From: Rhodospirillaceae bacterium bin65
GTDB taxonomy: Bacteria > Pseudomonadota > Alphaproteobacteria > Bin65
Reading direction: 5' to 3'
DNA: 64,000 nt
Assembly: GCA_002238725.1 (NCBI GenBank)
Contig: MPMX01000017.1
Coordinates: forward strand, 1-64,000
The notes below the pieces were generated by a model. The model ran no database searches, was not told where the DNA came from, and was given only the letters and a program-made list of their open reading frames with translations. Each line of letters opens with the position of its first letter. Position 1 is the first letter of the stretch. Made by a program: the position numbers and the translations under genes. Positions 27,015-42,184 of the stretch are shown one piece after another.

Positions 27015-28281
27015 CCGGGGCCACGTCTATCTGGCGATGCTCGTCATGCTCCATATTCTTGCGCCGCCGCAGCAGGGCGGGCGCCATGGCGAGGTAAATC
27101 AGCGTGCCGGCGACCGCCGCGATCCCCAGAACCGTCTGCAAGCCGAACCGGTCGGCCAGGAAACCCATGATCAAGGCGCCGAGCGCCGGACCGCCGACCG
27201 ATACCGATGAACTCATGCTGATCGTGCGGCCGCGCATGTCCGGTCGGGCGATGGTTTGCAAAAGGCTGTTGGATCCGACCTGCACGGACAGCAGCGACAG
27301 GGAGACCAGGAAGACGAATCCGGCCGCCAGCCAGAATCTATCGGTAAGCGTGAACAGAAGCAGGGCGAAACCGGCGCCGAAGGCTCCGGTCAGCATGATC
27401 CGGATCAGGCCTTCGGTGCGCCCGCGGACCAGCAGGAAAAGCGCACCGGCCAGGGCGCCTAGGCCGGCCGCGGCGTTGAGCGTCGCCAGCCCTTCGGCAC
27501 CGCGGCCGAATACGGTATCGGCGAAGCCGGGCAGCAGGTCGTGGAAGGGCCGGATCAGCAAGCCGCCGGCGAACGACATGCCGAGCAGAAAGACGAGCGA
27601 CGGCGTCCGGCCGACATAGCGGAACCCTTCCAGCAGATCGGCGAAGATGCCCGGCGCGCCGGGATCGCGCGGCCGGACGGGATCGCGCCGGATCAGCCAG
27701 AGCATGGTCAGCATCCAGGCCGAGGTGCAGGCCGACATAAGGATCGACGCGCCGCTGCCGATCCGGGTGATCAGGACCCCGGCGATCACCGGCCCGACGA
27801 ACGCGCCCATGTGGAACGAGCTCGCGTTGAGCGCGACCGCGGCCGATATGGACGCCCTGTCCACCAGTTGCGGGATCAGCGATTGGCGCGCCGGGAAATC
27901 GATCCCGAAGCACAGGCCCTGCAGCAGGGTCAACGCGACCAGCAGGGGCGCCGTCATATGCCCGGACAGGGCGATCGCACCGATGGTGAAGGTCGTCAGG
28001 AACAGGCCGGTTCCGGAGCGCAGCGCGACGCGCCGATGGCCGTACCGGTCGGCCAGCGCGCCGGCGAACGGACCGATGACCATCACCGGGATCAAGGAGG
28101 CGAAGGCCACGATGCCAAGAAAGGACGGCGAGCGAGTCAGTTCCCAAGCGAGCCAGCCCAGGCCGATCCGGTTGCCCCACCAGCCCATGACGTGGACGAC
28201 ATGCCCGCTGACGTAGAAGCGGTATTCCCGATGCGCCAACGCGCGCGAAACGCCACCGAGAGAATTCAGGTTGAAACGCAA
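27007..28281 (-). CDS. MFS transporter (MFS_3/enterobactin exporter-like)
   Basis: A 424-residue protein with about 12 hydrophobic helices. The cytosolic loop 2-3 motif ADRYGHRRVALRSG and a second ADRFG in the second half identify the major facilitator superfamily. Similarity is to the MFS_3 group of putative exporters. The start is uncertain: the best N-terminus (MRFNLNSLGGVSRALAHREY) would need TTG at 28281, with no clear ribosome binding site. The 131 bp upstream separate it from ligA. The substrate is unknown. Confidence 0.85.
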   Translation of the reverse strand: MRFNLNSLGGVSRALAHREYRFYVSGHVVHVMGWWGNRIGLGWLAWELTRSPSFLGIVAFASLIPVMVIGPFAGALADRYGHRRVALRSGTGLFLTTFTIGAIALSGHMTAPLLVALTLLQGLCFGIDFPARQSLIPQLVDRASISAAVALNASSFHMGAFVGPVIAGVLITRIGSGASILMSACTSAWMLTMLWLIRRDPVRPRDPGAPGIFADLLEGFRYVGRTPSLVFLLGMSFAGGLLIRPFHDLLPGFADTVFGRGAEGLATLNAAAGLGALAGALFLLVRGRTEGLIRIMLTGAFGAGFALLLFTLTDRFWLAAGFVFLVSLSLLSVQVGSNSLLQTIARPDMRGRTISMSSSVSVGGPALGALIMGFLADRFGLQTVLGIAAVAGTLIYLAMAPALLRRRKNMEHDEHRQIDVAPAS

Positions 28282-28412
28282 GAAATGGGAGTCCGGTCAG
28301 GGCTTCGAAGCAGGGCGCAGAGTGTGCCGCGCCGTTGCGCCGAAGCAAAGCGACGGATTGGCAGACGGCCTATGCAAAGGCGTAGCGGAATTCCCGAGTT
28401 CGCATTGGTGGA

Positions 28413-32206
<3,794 letters not shown>

Positions 32207-32254
32207 CCGCGCAAGCCGGCAACTACAGGGCTGCTTCTCTATCGCCCGGTCGCA

Positions 32255-33199
32255 TCAGAATATCCGGTCGAACAGGCGGCCTAACCAAGACTTCTTGCCG
32301 TCCTTGGCCGTCGTTTTCGGCGTTTCTTTCGCGGGCTTCTTCTTGTCCGGGCCACTGCTTGGGGCAACAGGGGCGGAAGTCGTGCTGACCGGCGAGGATC
32401 GCTCGCCCTTCAACAGCGCCTGGCTATCGCCGTACCAGCTGCTCTTCGGAAAGTTCCGGCCCAGGACTGCTGCAGTGCGTTGCGCTTCGCTGCCCAATCC
32501 CAGGGCGATATAGCTCTCGGTCATACGGTGCAGAGCTTCCGGAATATAGCGGGATGCCTGATATTCCTGCACCACGGTCTTGAACCGGTTGATCGCCGCC
32601 AGATGCTGGTCCTTGCCCTGATAAAAGCGGCCGACCTCCATTTCGTGCCCGGCGAGATGATCCCGCAGCACGGCAGCCTTGCGCCGCGAATCGTCGGCAT
32701 ATTTTGACGCGGGAAATCGTTCGGCGACCAGTGTGAACTCTTCATAGGCGGCGGCGGTCGGGGCCGGGTCGCGTTTCGTGTCGCGCACGTCCTCGAAGAA
32801 ACACAGCGCCTTGAGATAGTGGGCATAGGGAACGTCGCGGTGCGCCGGGTTCAATCGGATAAACCGGTCCAGCGTCAACCGGGAGGTCTCGAAATCTTTT
32901 GCCCTGTAGTTCGTGTAGGCCACCATCAACTGCGATCGCGGCGCCCAGACGGAATAGGGATGCTGTCGATCAACCTCGTTGAAGAATTTGGCCGCTTCCG
33001 CGTATTCCTTTTTCTCCAACAGGTCCATGGCCCTGTTGTAGAGCTGCTCGACCGAGCCTTCGATATAGGTGTCGTCGGCGTCTTGGCCGAACAGGTCGAG
33101 CGAACTGCATCCTCCCACTGCCAGCGCCGCATATATCGGGACAACCGCAATGGTCCGCATACAGGGTCGAATCAGGGCTCGGAATAATCTGGCGATCAT
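32255..33199 (-). CDS. bamD: Outer-membrane assembly lipoprotein BamD (ComL)
   Basis: A 314-residue component of the BAM complex that inserts beta-barrel proteins. The lipobox AALAVGGC puts the lipidated Cys near residue 31, which then leads into SSLDLFGQDADD. Five TPR-like helical repeats follow (starting LYNRAMDLLEKKEYAEAAKF). The C-terminal 40 residues are Lys/Pro/Ser-rich (KKKPAKETPKTTAKDGKK) and then end GRLFDRIF. ATG 33199 is preferred; ATG 33160 would give a shorter signal peptide and is also possible. Confidence 0.93.
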   Translation of the reverse strand: MIARLFRALIRPCMRTIAVVPIYAALAVGGCSSLDLFGQDADDTYIEGSVEQLYNRAMDLLEKKEYAEAAKFFNEVDRQHPYSVWAPRSQLMVAYTNYRAKDFETSRLTLDRFIRLNPAHRDVPYAHYLKALCFFEDVRDTKRDPAPTAAAYEEFTLVAERFPASKYADDSRRKAAVLRDHLAGHEMEVGRFYQGKDQHLAAINRFKTVVQEYQASRYIPEALHRMTESYIALGLGSEAQRTAAVLGRNFPKSSWYGDSQALLKGERSSPVSTTSAPVAPSSGPDKKKPAKETPKTTAKDGKKSWLGRLFDRIF

Positions 33200-33391
33200 G
33201 CGGGCGGTTCTCACGCTGGGGCACTGCTTTGTTCGAAACACAATAAACGCTGCCGAATCAACGCGATGGTTTCATAGCATAGGCCTTGCGGCCGGCGCCA
33301 CGTGTCTTTCGCGGCGCAATCCAGTCGACGATTTGGAATTATCTCGCGGCCGAAATCGACGGGCCGGCCAAAGAACCGGTCCGTTGCCGCG

Positions 33392-34384
33392 TCAGGCGAT
33401 GGCCCGGGCAGCGAGCATGCGGGCTTCCGCGCTCTCTCCCCCAGTAAATTTGCCGCCAGTTTCGACTAGGCGCCAGGCATTATCGTCTGCAAACAATCGG
33501 CGCAACAGCCGGATGTTCAGCGTGTGGCCGGACCGATAACCATGAAAATGGCCAAGCAGCTGATGACCGGCCAAGCGCATGTCGCCAAGTGAATCGAGCA
33601 GCTTGTGGCGGACAAATTCGTCCCGGAACCGCAGACCTTCGGGGTTCAGGACGGTGCTGCCGTCGACGACTACCGCATTGGCCAGGGAACCGCCCCGCGC
33701 CAGCCCTGAGGCATGCATTGCGTCGATCTCTTCCCGGAAGCCGAAGGTGCGCGCCGAAGCCAGTTCGCGGCGAAAGGCGCCGTTCGACAGGTCGAACGCC
33801 CGCAATTGCCGTCCGATCGCGCCTGAGGCGAATTCGATTTCGAAACTGTAGGTGCTCCCGGAGCCCGGCATCAGGACAGCGGACTTCTCGTCATTGCCCA
33901 CCGACACCGGCTTCAGAATTTCGATGACGCGGCGCGGTGCGTCCATCTCACGAATTCCGGCGCACTCGATCAGGAACGCGAAGGGCTCGGCACTGCCGTC
34001 CATTACCGGCAATTCCGGGCCGTTTACCTCCACCGTGACATTATCGACCTGCAGGCCAGCCAGCGTCGCCACCAGATGTTCGATCGTGCCCACGACGACG
34101 CCTTCGGCATTGCCGATGGTCGTGCACATTCTTGTGTCCACGACATTGTCCCACCGCGCGGCGATTTCGGCGCCGCGGACTGCGAGATCGGTCCGCCGGA
34201 AGACAATTCCCGAATCCGCTTCGGCGGGGAGCAAGGCCATGCTGACTCTCGTGCCGGAATGCAGGCCTCGTCCGGCACAGGATATTTCGTCCTTCAACGT
34301 CGTCTGACGAACGCCGCCCCGGTCAGCGGGCCGCAATGCGAAACCGTTCGCGCGGAATTTTTCCGGCGTGTCCATCGCATCCAT
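33392..34384 (-). CDS. lpxC: UDP-3-O-acyl-N-acetylglucosamine deacetylase
   Basis: LpxC carries out the committed, zinc-dependent step of lipid A synthesis. The chosen start (ATG 34384) gives 330 residues, slightly longer than usual because of about 25 extra N-terminal residues before TTLKDEISCAGRGLHSG. The zinc/catalytic motifs are EHLVATLAGL and HKLLDSLGDMRLAG followed by GHFHGYRSGH. The N-terminal catalytic Glu region VMDGSAEPF is present. A 210-bp gap with a hairpin separates it from ftsZ. Confidence 0.94.
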   Translation of the reverse strand: MDAMDTPEKFRANGFALRPADRGGVRQTTLKDEISCAGRGLHSGTRVSMALLPAEADSGIVFRRTDLAVRGAEIAARWDNVVDTRMCTTIGNAEGVVVGTIEHLVATLAGLQVDNVTVEVNGPELPVMDGSAEPFAFLIECAGIREMDAPRRVIEILKPVSVGNDEKSAVLMPGSGSTYSFEIEFASGAIGRQLRAFDLSNGAFRRELASARTFGFREEIDAMHASGLARGGSLANAVVVDGSTVLNPEGLRFRDEFVRHKLLDSLGDMRLAGHQLLGHFHGYRSGHTLNIRLLRRLFADDNAWRLVETGGKFTGGESAEARMLAARAIA

Positions 34385-34489
34385 GCGGTTTTTCCCCGTC
34401 TCCACGAATGGCTCCGAATAGAGGTGCCGAAAACCCGCACCGGCCTTGCAGCCGTTACGCTCCCGATATCGGCAGAATCCAAACAAGGA

Positions 34490-34514
34490 GCCGGCGATTC
34501 GTTAAATCGCCGGC
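34490..34514 (-). terminator. Hairpin between ftsZ and lpxC
   Basis: GCCGGCGATT (34490-34499) and AATCGCCGGC (34505-34514) form a perfect 10-bp stem with a 5-nt loop. Read on the - strand it is followed by TCCTTGTTT, a poor T tract. It may attenuate or terminate dcw transcription before lpxC. Confidence 0.45.
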
Positions 34515-34594
34515 CCAGCTTCTAGCAAATTGGCGCTTGTTCGCTCAAATCACGCTTTGTTACGCCGTGTTACACGATCCCAAAGAAATTCAAA

Positions 34595-36430
34595 TCAGTT
34601 CGCCTGGCGGCGCAAAAACGCCGGAATTTCAAGGAGATCGTCTTCGGGCGACCGATCGTCGTTCCGAACCCCTCCGGAAGCTGCCGGCTGGGTCCGGGAA
34701 GTCCGGTCGGCGGCTTCGCGGCGGGAGCGGTCGGTGTCGGTAATCAGCCGGACCGTCGACTCAGTTTGCCCGTCTCCGTTTTGCTTTGCGCGGGAGGAGT
34801 TCTTGTCTTCGTCCGCGCTGCCGTTGTTGGCGGTAGCCGGCCTGGCCGAAACTTTGCGCCGGCCGCGGAGGAACGAGAACATGGATTCGCGCTTGCCGGT
34901 TCCGGTTTCCGGTTCCGACGATGCGGGCCCGGCGACCGGCCGCCCTTCCGGCCGCAAGACCGAGCGTAACTCCGGCCGCGCTTGCGGCGGTTCCTCAGGC
35001 GCCGCCGGCCGGCTGGGCGTCAACATCTCTTCCACCTTCTGCGCGAGGTCGGTCGGTCTCTCGACAAGGGCAGTCTCAATCGGCTCGGCTTCGGCAGGAG
35101 CGACTTCAACAGGCGCAGCTTCGATCCGTTCGGTTTCGGACTGTGCCGTTTGGAGCGATGCAGTCTCGACCGTATTGCCAACTGTTTCGACGGCGGAAAC
35201 CTCTGCAGACCCTGAACTGGCGAACATCTCGGACTGCGGTTCGGGTTCGCCGGCATCCGCAACGTCGGCAACATCCAGATGATCAACTTCCCGCGGCGCT
35301 GCATCCGGTGCGGCGGTCGCGTTCTCGCCGACGATCGCCGAAATGCCGGCAGTTGCCACGGCTGCTTCGGCGGCACCCCGATCCTGCGGCGGCGCGTGTT
35401 CGATTTCGTGCCGCGCCGGCCGCAGAACCTTGAGTTCGGTCGGACGCTGGGACACGACCATCGGGCTGTCGATTCCGGTGGCAAAAACCGACACCCTGAT
35501 CTTGCCCTCCAGGTTCGGATCGAAGGTCGAGCCGAAAATAATGCTTGCCGCCGGATCGACTTCATCGCGCACTCTGTTGGCCGCTTCGTCAACCTCAAAG
35601 AGGGTCAGGTCGGGTCCGCCCGAAATATTGATCAGCAGGCCGCGTGCACCCTTCATCGAAACGTCGTCGAGCAACGGATTGGAGATCGCCGCCTCGGCCG
35701 CATCGATCGACCGGTTGTCGCCGTGGGCTTCGCCTGCGCCCATCATGGCCTTGCCCATTTCCGACATCACTGAGCGGATATCGGCAAAATCCAGATTGAT
35801 CAGGCCGGGCATGATCATCAGGTCGGTAATTCCGCGGACGCCCGAATGGAGGACTTCGTCGGCCATGCGGAACGCATCGGCGAACGTCGTTTGCTCGTTG
35901 GCGACGCGGAACAGGTTTTGGTTCGGGATGACAATCAGCGTGTCGACGACATCCTGCAATTCCTGAAGCCCTGCTTCGGCCAGGCGCATGCGCTGGGCAC
36001 CTTCGAAATGGAACGGCTTGGTCACCACCCCAACTGTAAGTATGCCGCTGTCCCGGGCCGCCCGCGCGATCACAGGCGCTGCCCCGGTACCGGTGCCGCC
36101 GCCCATACCAGCGGTGATGAATACCATGTGGCTCCCGTTCAGATGCTCGGCGATCTGATCGATTTCCTCCTCGGCCGACGCCCGGCCGATTTCCGGACGC
36201 GAGCCGGCGCCCAGGCCCTGCGTAATACTCAGGCCCAACTGGATCTGACGTTCGCAATCGGACTGGGCGAGGGACTGGGCATCGGTGTTGGCCACCACGC
36301 ACACAACCCCTTCGATGTCGGAATTCAGCATGTTGTTGACCGCATTGCAGCCAGCGCCGCCAACTCCGAAGACGACGATACGCGGTCGCAGTTCGGGAGG
36401 AGATTTAGGCATGGAGAGATTGAGGGTCAT
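34595..36430 (-). CDS. ftsZ: Cell division protein FtsZ
   Basis: The tubulin-like GTPase that forms the Z ring. The globular part spans about 15-325: [12 protein letters not shown] at 21, the G box GGGTGTG at 110-116, and the T7 loop NLDFADIR at 212-219, needed for GTP hydrolysis. From about 330 to 595 there is a long linker rich in Ala, Pro, Glu and Ser. It ends in the conserved peptide [10 protein letters not shown], which binds FtsA and other partners. At 611 residues it is much longer than E. coli FtsZ, as in several alphaproteobacteria. AAGGAGG lies just before the ATG. Confidence 0.97.
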   Translation of the reverse strand: MTLNLSMPKSPPELRPRIVVFGVGGAGCNAVNNMLNSDIEGVVCVVANTDAQSLAQSDCERQIQLGLSITQGLGAGSRPEIGRASAEEEIDQIAEHLNGSHMVFITAGMGGGTGTGAAPVIARAARDSGILTVGVVTKPFHFEGAQRMRLAEAGLQELQDVVDTLIVIPNQNLFRVANEQTTFADAFRMADEVLHSGVRGITDLMIMPGLINLDFADIRSVMSEMGKAMMGAGEAHGDNRSIDAAEAAISNPLLDDVSMKGARGLLINISGGPDLTLFEVDEAANRVRDEVDPAASIIFGSTFDPNLEGKIRVSVFATGIDSPMVVSQRPTELKVLRPARHEIEHAPPQDRGAAEAAVATAGISAIVGENATAAPDAAPREVDHLDVADVADAGEPEPQSEMFASSGSAEVSAVETVGNTVETASLQTAQSETERIEAAPVEVAPAEAEPIETALVERPTDLAQKVEEMLTPSRPAAPEEPPQARPELRSVLRPEGRPVAGPASSEPETGTGKRESMFSFLRGRRKVSARPATANNGSADEDKNSSRAKQNGDGQTESTVRLITDTDRSRREAADRTSRTQPAASGGVRNDDRSPEDDLLEIPAFLRRQAN

Positions 36431-36536
36431 TGTGGCCTCCTTGGTGAGCCTTTCCGTCCGGCCGCTGCTTTCGCAGTGCGCGGCGAAGGGCGGGTCGTCG
36501 GAATTCGGTTAAAGGTGGAAGAAAATATTTGGTTCA

Positions 36537-37820
36537 TCACAGATGTTCCTTCAGCCAGTCGCCGAACCGGCCGACCAGGCCGGGGTTGCGCGTTTCGGCT
36601 GCGGCAAGCGCGCCGAGCGCGCCGCTGATACCATTGGCGTCTTCGCGGAATTCGGCGGCGAAGCGCAGCAATCCGGTGCATGCCGTGTAGGCTTGGCCCA
36701 TCGCCGTCTCGGCAAGGCCATCGAACGGAATTGCGCGGCCTATCCTGACTTTGCCGTCGAAAATGGCGCTGGTCAGTTGCGGCACGCCTCTCAATTGGCA
36801 GGCGCCGCCGCTCAGAACGATGCGGCGTCCGGCGCGCTCCAGGTATGGCGTGTCCTTGAGCCGGCTGCGCACCAGTTCCAGGGTTTCCTCCACGCGCGGC
36901 CGGATAATGCCTGTCAACAGGCTCTTTGGTGCAGGCTGGGACGGCGCATTTTCCTCGGCCCCGATAGCGGGAATTTCGATGATCGCCCTGTCGTCGCTCG
37001 GCTCGCTGACTGCACTGCCATAGCGGACCTTGAGCATTTCGGCCTGTTCGATCGGGGTCGACAGGCCGTGAGCGAGATCCGCGGTGACCTGATTTCCGCC
37101 GACCGGGATGGTGTCGGCGAAAACGATCTCGCCATCCATGAACACAGCCGCGCCGGTGACGCCGGCGCCCATGTCGATCACCGTCGCGCCCAGCGTCCAT
37201 TCATCTTCCACCAGCGTTGCCAGGCCGGCGGCGTAGGGCGCCATGACGAAGTGATCGATCTCCAAGTGACAGCCGCGGACACAGGCCGCCAGGCTGCGCA
37301 CCGGGCCGGCCTCGGCGGTAACGGTGTGAACTTCCGCGCCCAGCGTTTCGCCGAACAGGCCGCGCGGATTCCGGATTCCGTGCGCTGCGTCGAGCCTGAA
37401 ACCAACGGGAATGGAATGGATCAGCGCGCGGTCCAGTTCGTTTTCGATGCGTTGCCCGCGCTGTAACACTCGGCGAATGTCGGCCGGACCTACTTCCCCG
37501 TTCGCGATCGGCGCCTCGAACGACATGATTTCCGATTTCGGCCGCCCACAGTTCACCGAAACGATCACGGACTTCACGGTCTCGCCGGTCATGTTCTCGG
37601 CGATATGCACTGTGTTGGCGATCGAATCGCGCGCGGCATCCATGTTCACCACCGATCCGCGCGCCATCCCTTTCGTGTCACGTTTGCCGATGCCGACTAC
37701 GCGCAGCTGACCGGCCGGCAGGGGCTGTGCGATTATGCAGGTCACCTTGCTGGTTCCGATATCCAGCGCAGCGATCAGCTGGTTTCTTGCGGCGGCAGAT
37801 GCGCCGTTTCGTTTGGCCAT
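36537..37820 (-). CDS. ftsA: Cell division protein FtsA
   Basis: A 427-residue actin-like ATPase that anchors FtsZ filaments to the membrane. Motifs: phosphate 1 ALDIGTSKVTC, the 1C subdomain around IANTVHIAENMTG, phosphate 2 VIDMGAGVTGAAVF, and the adenosine motif IVLSGGACQLRG. The C-terminal amphipathic membrane-targeting helix is probably LVGRFGDWLKEHL. It sits between ftsQ (17 bp) and ftsZ (106 bp). The latter gap is long enough for an internal promoter, but none is obvious. Confidence 0.96.
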   Translation of the reverse strand: MAKRNGASAAARNQLIAALDIGTSKVTCIIAQPLPAGQLRVVGIGKRDTKGMARGSVVNMDAARDSIANTVHIAENMTGETVKSVIVSVNCGRPKSEIMSFEAPIANGEVGPADIRRVLQRGQRIENELDRALIHSIPVGFRLDAAHGIRNPRGLFGETLGAEVHTVTAEAGPVRSLAACVRGCHLEIDHFVMAPYAAGLATLVEDEWTLGATVIDMGAGVTGAAVFMDGEIVFADTIPVGGNQVTADLAHGLSTPIEQAEMLKVRYGSAVSEPSDDRAIIEIPAIGAEENAPSQPAPKSLLTGIIRPRVEETLELVRSRLKDTPYLERAGRRIVLSGGACQLRGVPQLTSAIFDGKVRIGRAIPFDGLAETAMGQAYTACTGLLRFAAEFREDANGISGALGALAAAETRNPGLVGRFGDWLKEHL

Positions 37821-37837
37821 TTTTGGCTAGCGGCCCC

Positions 37838-38896
37838 CTAACCCCGATCGCCGTTGTGGTCGGCAGTCCGGTGCGTCGCACCGGCCCCTTCTCCGGCCTC
37901 GCCTTCCGGCGTGCGGATCACGAATTCGAAGCGGGATCGCATGTCGAACCCCTGCGCGCCTCTGGCAAGCAGATTGTGGGCGCGGTCCAGATCGGCAAAA
38001 CGGTGCCAGGCGGCGTCGGGTCGGCGTTCCGGCAATTTTAGGAAGACGCCGTTGTCGAATCTGAGATCCCAGCGGCGGCGGCCTCGACGGGTTGCCTGCA
38101 CGACGCGTTTGGCCAGCACCGGCCGCGTCTGCAACAGCGCAACCAGGGCGGCGGTCCGTTCCGGCGCCCCGGTGCCCTTGACCAGCAACTTGTTCCAATG
38201 ATTTCCGTCAGCGGCCATGTCGAAGATGGCGCCGCCCCTGGAAATCAGTTTAATCCGGCCGCCGACTTCGAAACGGGCGATGGCTGTGTGTTCGCGCAAT
38301 CGGACGTAAAGGGCATCCGGCCAGCGCCGCTCGACGGTCGCGTCCGCTATCCAGGGCAGGGTGCGCAGCCGCCCACGGAGTCCGGCGATGTCGATTTCCG
38401 TGAGCGAGACGCCGCGGTCGAGGCCGACAACCGAAGACAGGGCCGTGCGCGATGTACGTTGACGGCCGGAGACATACACATGCTCGAGGCGCAGGGCGAG
38501 CGCGGTACGGAACGCTTCGCCCGCCTGCACTGCGCTGCGGTCGATCAAGGCGATGGCGGATTCGGTCCGTCCGGTCTGCCAGAGCCAGACGGGAAATCCG
38601 AATAGCCCGACCAGCAGAACGAAGCGCGCGAACATAGCGGAGCGCGCGCGGAATTCTGCGCCGATCTGGTGCAGCGGACGCCGGCGCGCCCGGCGGTTTC
38701 GGCGGACCGGCGGATCGGCCGGCAGGACCGGGTCCGGGTCCGGCCGGAGGGTCGGCGCTACGCGGGTGTCTTCCGGCGGAGTGCCGTCCGGCCTCGTCGC
38801 GGCAGCCCGGGAGATGATCGCACCGGCGCTCAGCGCCGCGCAGTCTTCTAGTTCGCGGGCGCGGCGGCTGTTCCCAATGAGGTTCAGGCGTCGCAT
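37838..38896 (-). CDS. ftsQ: Cell division protein FtsQ
   Basis: 352 residues in the usual layout. A long basic cytosolic part with Pro/Arg-rich sequence (about 1-88) is followed by one membrane helix (AMFARFVLLVGLFGFPVWLW), a POTRA domain (about 130-205, starting LEHVYVSGRQRTSRTAL) and the FtsQ beta domain. ATG 38896 overlaps the ddl stop by 13 nt. The open frame continues upstream, but only as an out-of-frame shadow of ddl. FtsQ links early and late divisome proteins through FtsL and FtsB. Confidence 0.93.
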   Translation of the reverse strand: MRRLNLIGNSRRARELEDCAALSAGAIISRAAATRPDGTPPEDTRVAPTLRPDPDPVLPADPPVRRNRRARRRPLHQIGAEFRARSAMFARFVLLVGLFGFPVWLWQTGRTESAIALIDRSAVQAGEAFRTALALRLEHVYVSGRQRTSRTALSSVVGLDRGVSLTEIDIAGLRGRLRTLPWIADATVERRWPDALYVRLREHTAIARFEVGGRIKLISRGGAIFDMAADGNHWNKLLVKGTGAPERTAALVALLQTRPVLAKRVVQATRRGRRRWDLRFDNGVFLKLPERRPDAAWHRFADLDRAHNLLARGAQGFDMRSRFEFVIRTPEGEAGEGAGATHRTADHNGDRG

Positions 38897-39800
38897 GCCG
38901 CGTGCTCTACCAGCCAGGTCAATAGGCGCTCGAACGACCAGCCGGCATGGGCTGCGATCTCGGGCGCCAGTGAGGTCGGGGTCATGCCGGGTTGCGTATT
39001 TACCTCCAAGACGAACAGGTCGCCGGGCTCGCCTTTCGTGTCGTCGTAGCGGAGATCGACCCGGCTCACGCCGCGGCAGCCGAGCGCCGCGTGCGACCGG
39101 ACTGCAAGATCGAGCGCCAGGTCGTAGGCCTCGGGATGGATCGGCGCCGGCATCAGATGGACCGATTCGCCTTCGGAATACTTCGCGCGATAGTCGTAGA
39201 AGCGCCGGTCGGTACGGATTTCGATGGCGCCGAGGGCTCTGCCGCCCATGACCAGGACCTGGATTTCCCGCCCCGGGATGTAACGCTCGATAAGCGTATC
39301 GCGATATTTCGCATAGGCCCGCTTGAGGTCGTTCCAGGATTTGTTGTCGGTATCGAAGACGAGTTCGACGCCGACCGAACTGCCCTCGCACAGCGGTTTC
39401 ATCACATAGGGCCGGGCCGGTTCCGGAAAGGCATCGAGTTCCGGCCGCGGCACGACCCAACCTTCGGCAAGCGGGATCTCCTTCAGCGCAAACATCGCGC
39501 GGCTGACAGACTTATCCATCGCCATGGCCGAGGCGGTGGTGCCGGAATGGGTATAGGCAATGCCGAGGATGTCGAGCAGGCCCTGGATTCGGCCGTCCTC
39601 GCCGAACGGGCCGTGCAAAGCGTTGAAAACTGCGTCCGGCGCCGGATCGAGCGCTCTCAGCAAAGCGCCTATATCACGGGTCACGTCGATGGCCGTGACC
39701 TCGAAGCCGGCATTGCGCAGGCCATCGACACAGCCCTTGCCGGACGACAGGGAAACTTCGCGTTCGGAGGAAAAACCGCCCATGAGGACCGCGACGCGCG

Positions 39801-39804
<4 letters not shown>
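38884..39804 (-). CDS. ddl: D-alanine--D-alanine ligase
   Basis: A 306-residue ATP-grasp ligase that makes the D-Ala-D-Ala dipeptide for MurF. MGGFSSEREVSLSSG is the N-terminal motif and LHGPFGEDGRIQGLLD follows. The ATP-grasp core includes VMKPLCEGSSVGVELV, and the metal site is LEVNTQPGMTPTSL. The start ATG 39804 overlaps the murB stop (ATGA). It lies in its normal dcw position between murB and ftsQ. Confidence 0.96.
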
Positions 39805-40762
<958 letters not shown>

Positions 40763-40766
<4 letters not shown>

Positions 40767-42184
40767 CGGTCGCCCCCGTTCAGGGCTTCGAGCCGGCCGG
40801 GGAGGGCCTGCGCCCAGGCGGTGATATTGCCGGCGCCGAGGCAGATCACATAGTCGCCCTCGCCGGCAATGTCGGCAATAACGTTCGGCAGGTCTTCTTC
40901 GGAAGTCAGGCCGCGCACATTGCGGTGGCCGCGATTGCGCAGGCCGTCGACCAGGCTATCCCTGTCGGCGCCGGCAATCGGCTCTTCGCCAGCCGGATAA
41001 ACATCGGCAATGATGACCTTGTCGGCATCGTTGAAACAGGTGCAAAAATCTTCGAACAGATCGCTCAGCCGCGAATATCGGTGCGGTTGGGCGACGGCGA
41101 TCACCTTACCGCGGCAAGCCGCCCGGGCTGCTTTCAGGACGTGGGCAATTTCCACCGGGTGATGCCCGTAATCGTCGATGACTGTAATGCCGTTTGCTAC
41201 GCCGGTGCGGGTGAAGCGGCGATTGACCCCTTCGAAGCCGGCAAAGGCATCGCCGAGGGCCGTCTCGTCCAGCCCGAGTTCCCAGCCAACAGCGAGTGCC
41301 GCCAGCGCATTGCGGACATTGTGCTCGCCCAGCATCGGCAGAGCGATATCGTCGAACCGCGCCTGACGCCCCCGAAGCCGTTCCTTGATCTCGACGTCGA
41401 AGACGGTTTCGTCCGTCCGGTAGCGAAGGTTAACCCCCCGGATATCGGCCTGGCGCGACAGGCCATAGGTAATGAGTCGGCGGTCCGACAGACGCGGGAT
41501 CATCGCCTGAACTTCGGGATCGTCCAGGCACAGCACAGCGCAGCCGTAGAAGGGAATGTTACCGACGAAGCTCTCGAAGGCGAGGCGCAGCGCATCGAAT
41601 TCGCCGTAGTGATCCAGATGTTCCGGATCGATATTCGTCACGACGGCCACGGTCGCCGGCAGTTTCAGGAAGGAACCGTCCGATTCGTCGGCTTCCACGA
41701 TCATCCAGTCGCCGTCGCCGAGGCGGGCATTGGTGCCGTAGGCGTTAATGATCCCGCCATTGATGACGGTCGGGTCCAAGCCGGCGCCGTCCATCAGGGC
41801 GGCAATGAGAGATGTCGTCGTTGTCTTGCCGTGGGTGCCGCCGACGGCAATTCCCCACTTCAGGCGCATCAGTTCGCCCAGCATCTCGGCCCGCCGAACC
41901 ACCGGGGTCAGGCGCGCACGCGCGGCCGCGATTTCCGGGTTGCCGGGCTTGACCGCCGTCGACATGACAACGACTGCCGCATCGCCGATATTTTCTTCGG
42001 CGTGACCGACCGCAATGTCGATGCCCAGACCCTTCAGCCGCCTGACGTTGGGGTTGGCAGCAATGTCGCTGCCCTGCACCCGGTAACCCAAATTGTGCAG
42101 GATCTCCGCAATGCCACTCATCCCGATGCCGCCGATACCGGTGAAATGGATCGTGCCCAGGTCGAAGGGAGGTTTCGCCATCAT
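40763..42184 (-). CDS. murC: UDP-N-acetylmuramate--L-alanine ligase
   Basis: A 473-residue Mur ligase adding L-Ala to UDP-MurNAc. The N-terminal [16 protein letters not shown] binds the UDP part, the ATP loop is [13 protein letters not shown], and [10 protein letters not shown] is the conserved central motif. ATG 42184 ([11 protein letters not shown]) overlaps the murG stop by 4 nt. Open frame upstream of this is antisense to nothing useful and overlaps murG, so it is excluded. Confidence 0.96.
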
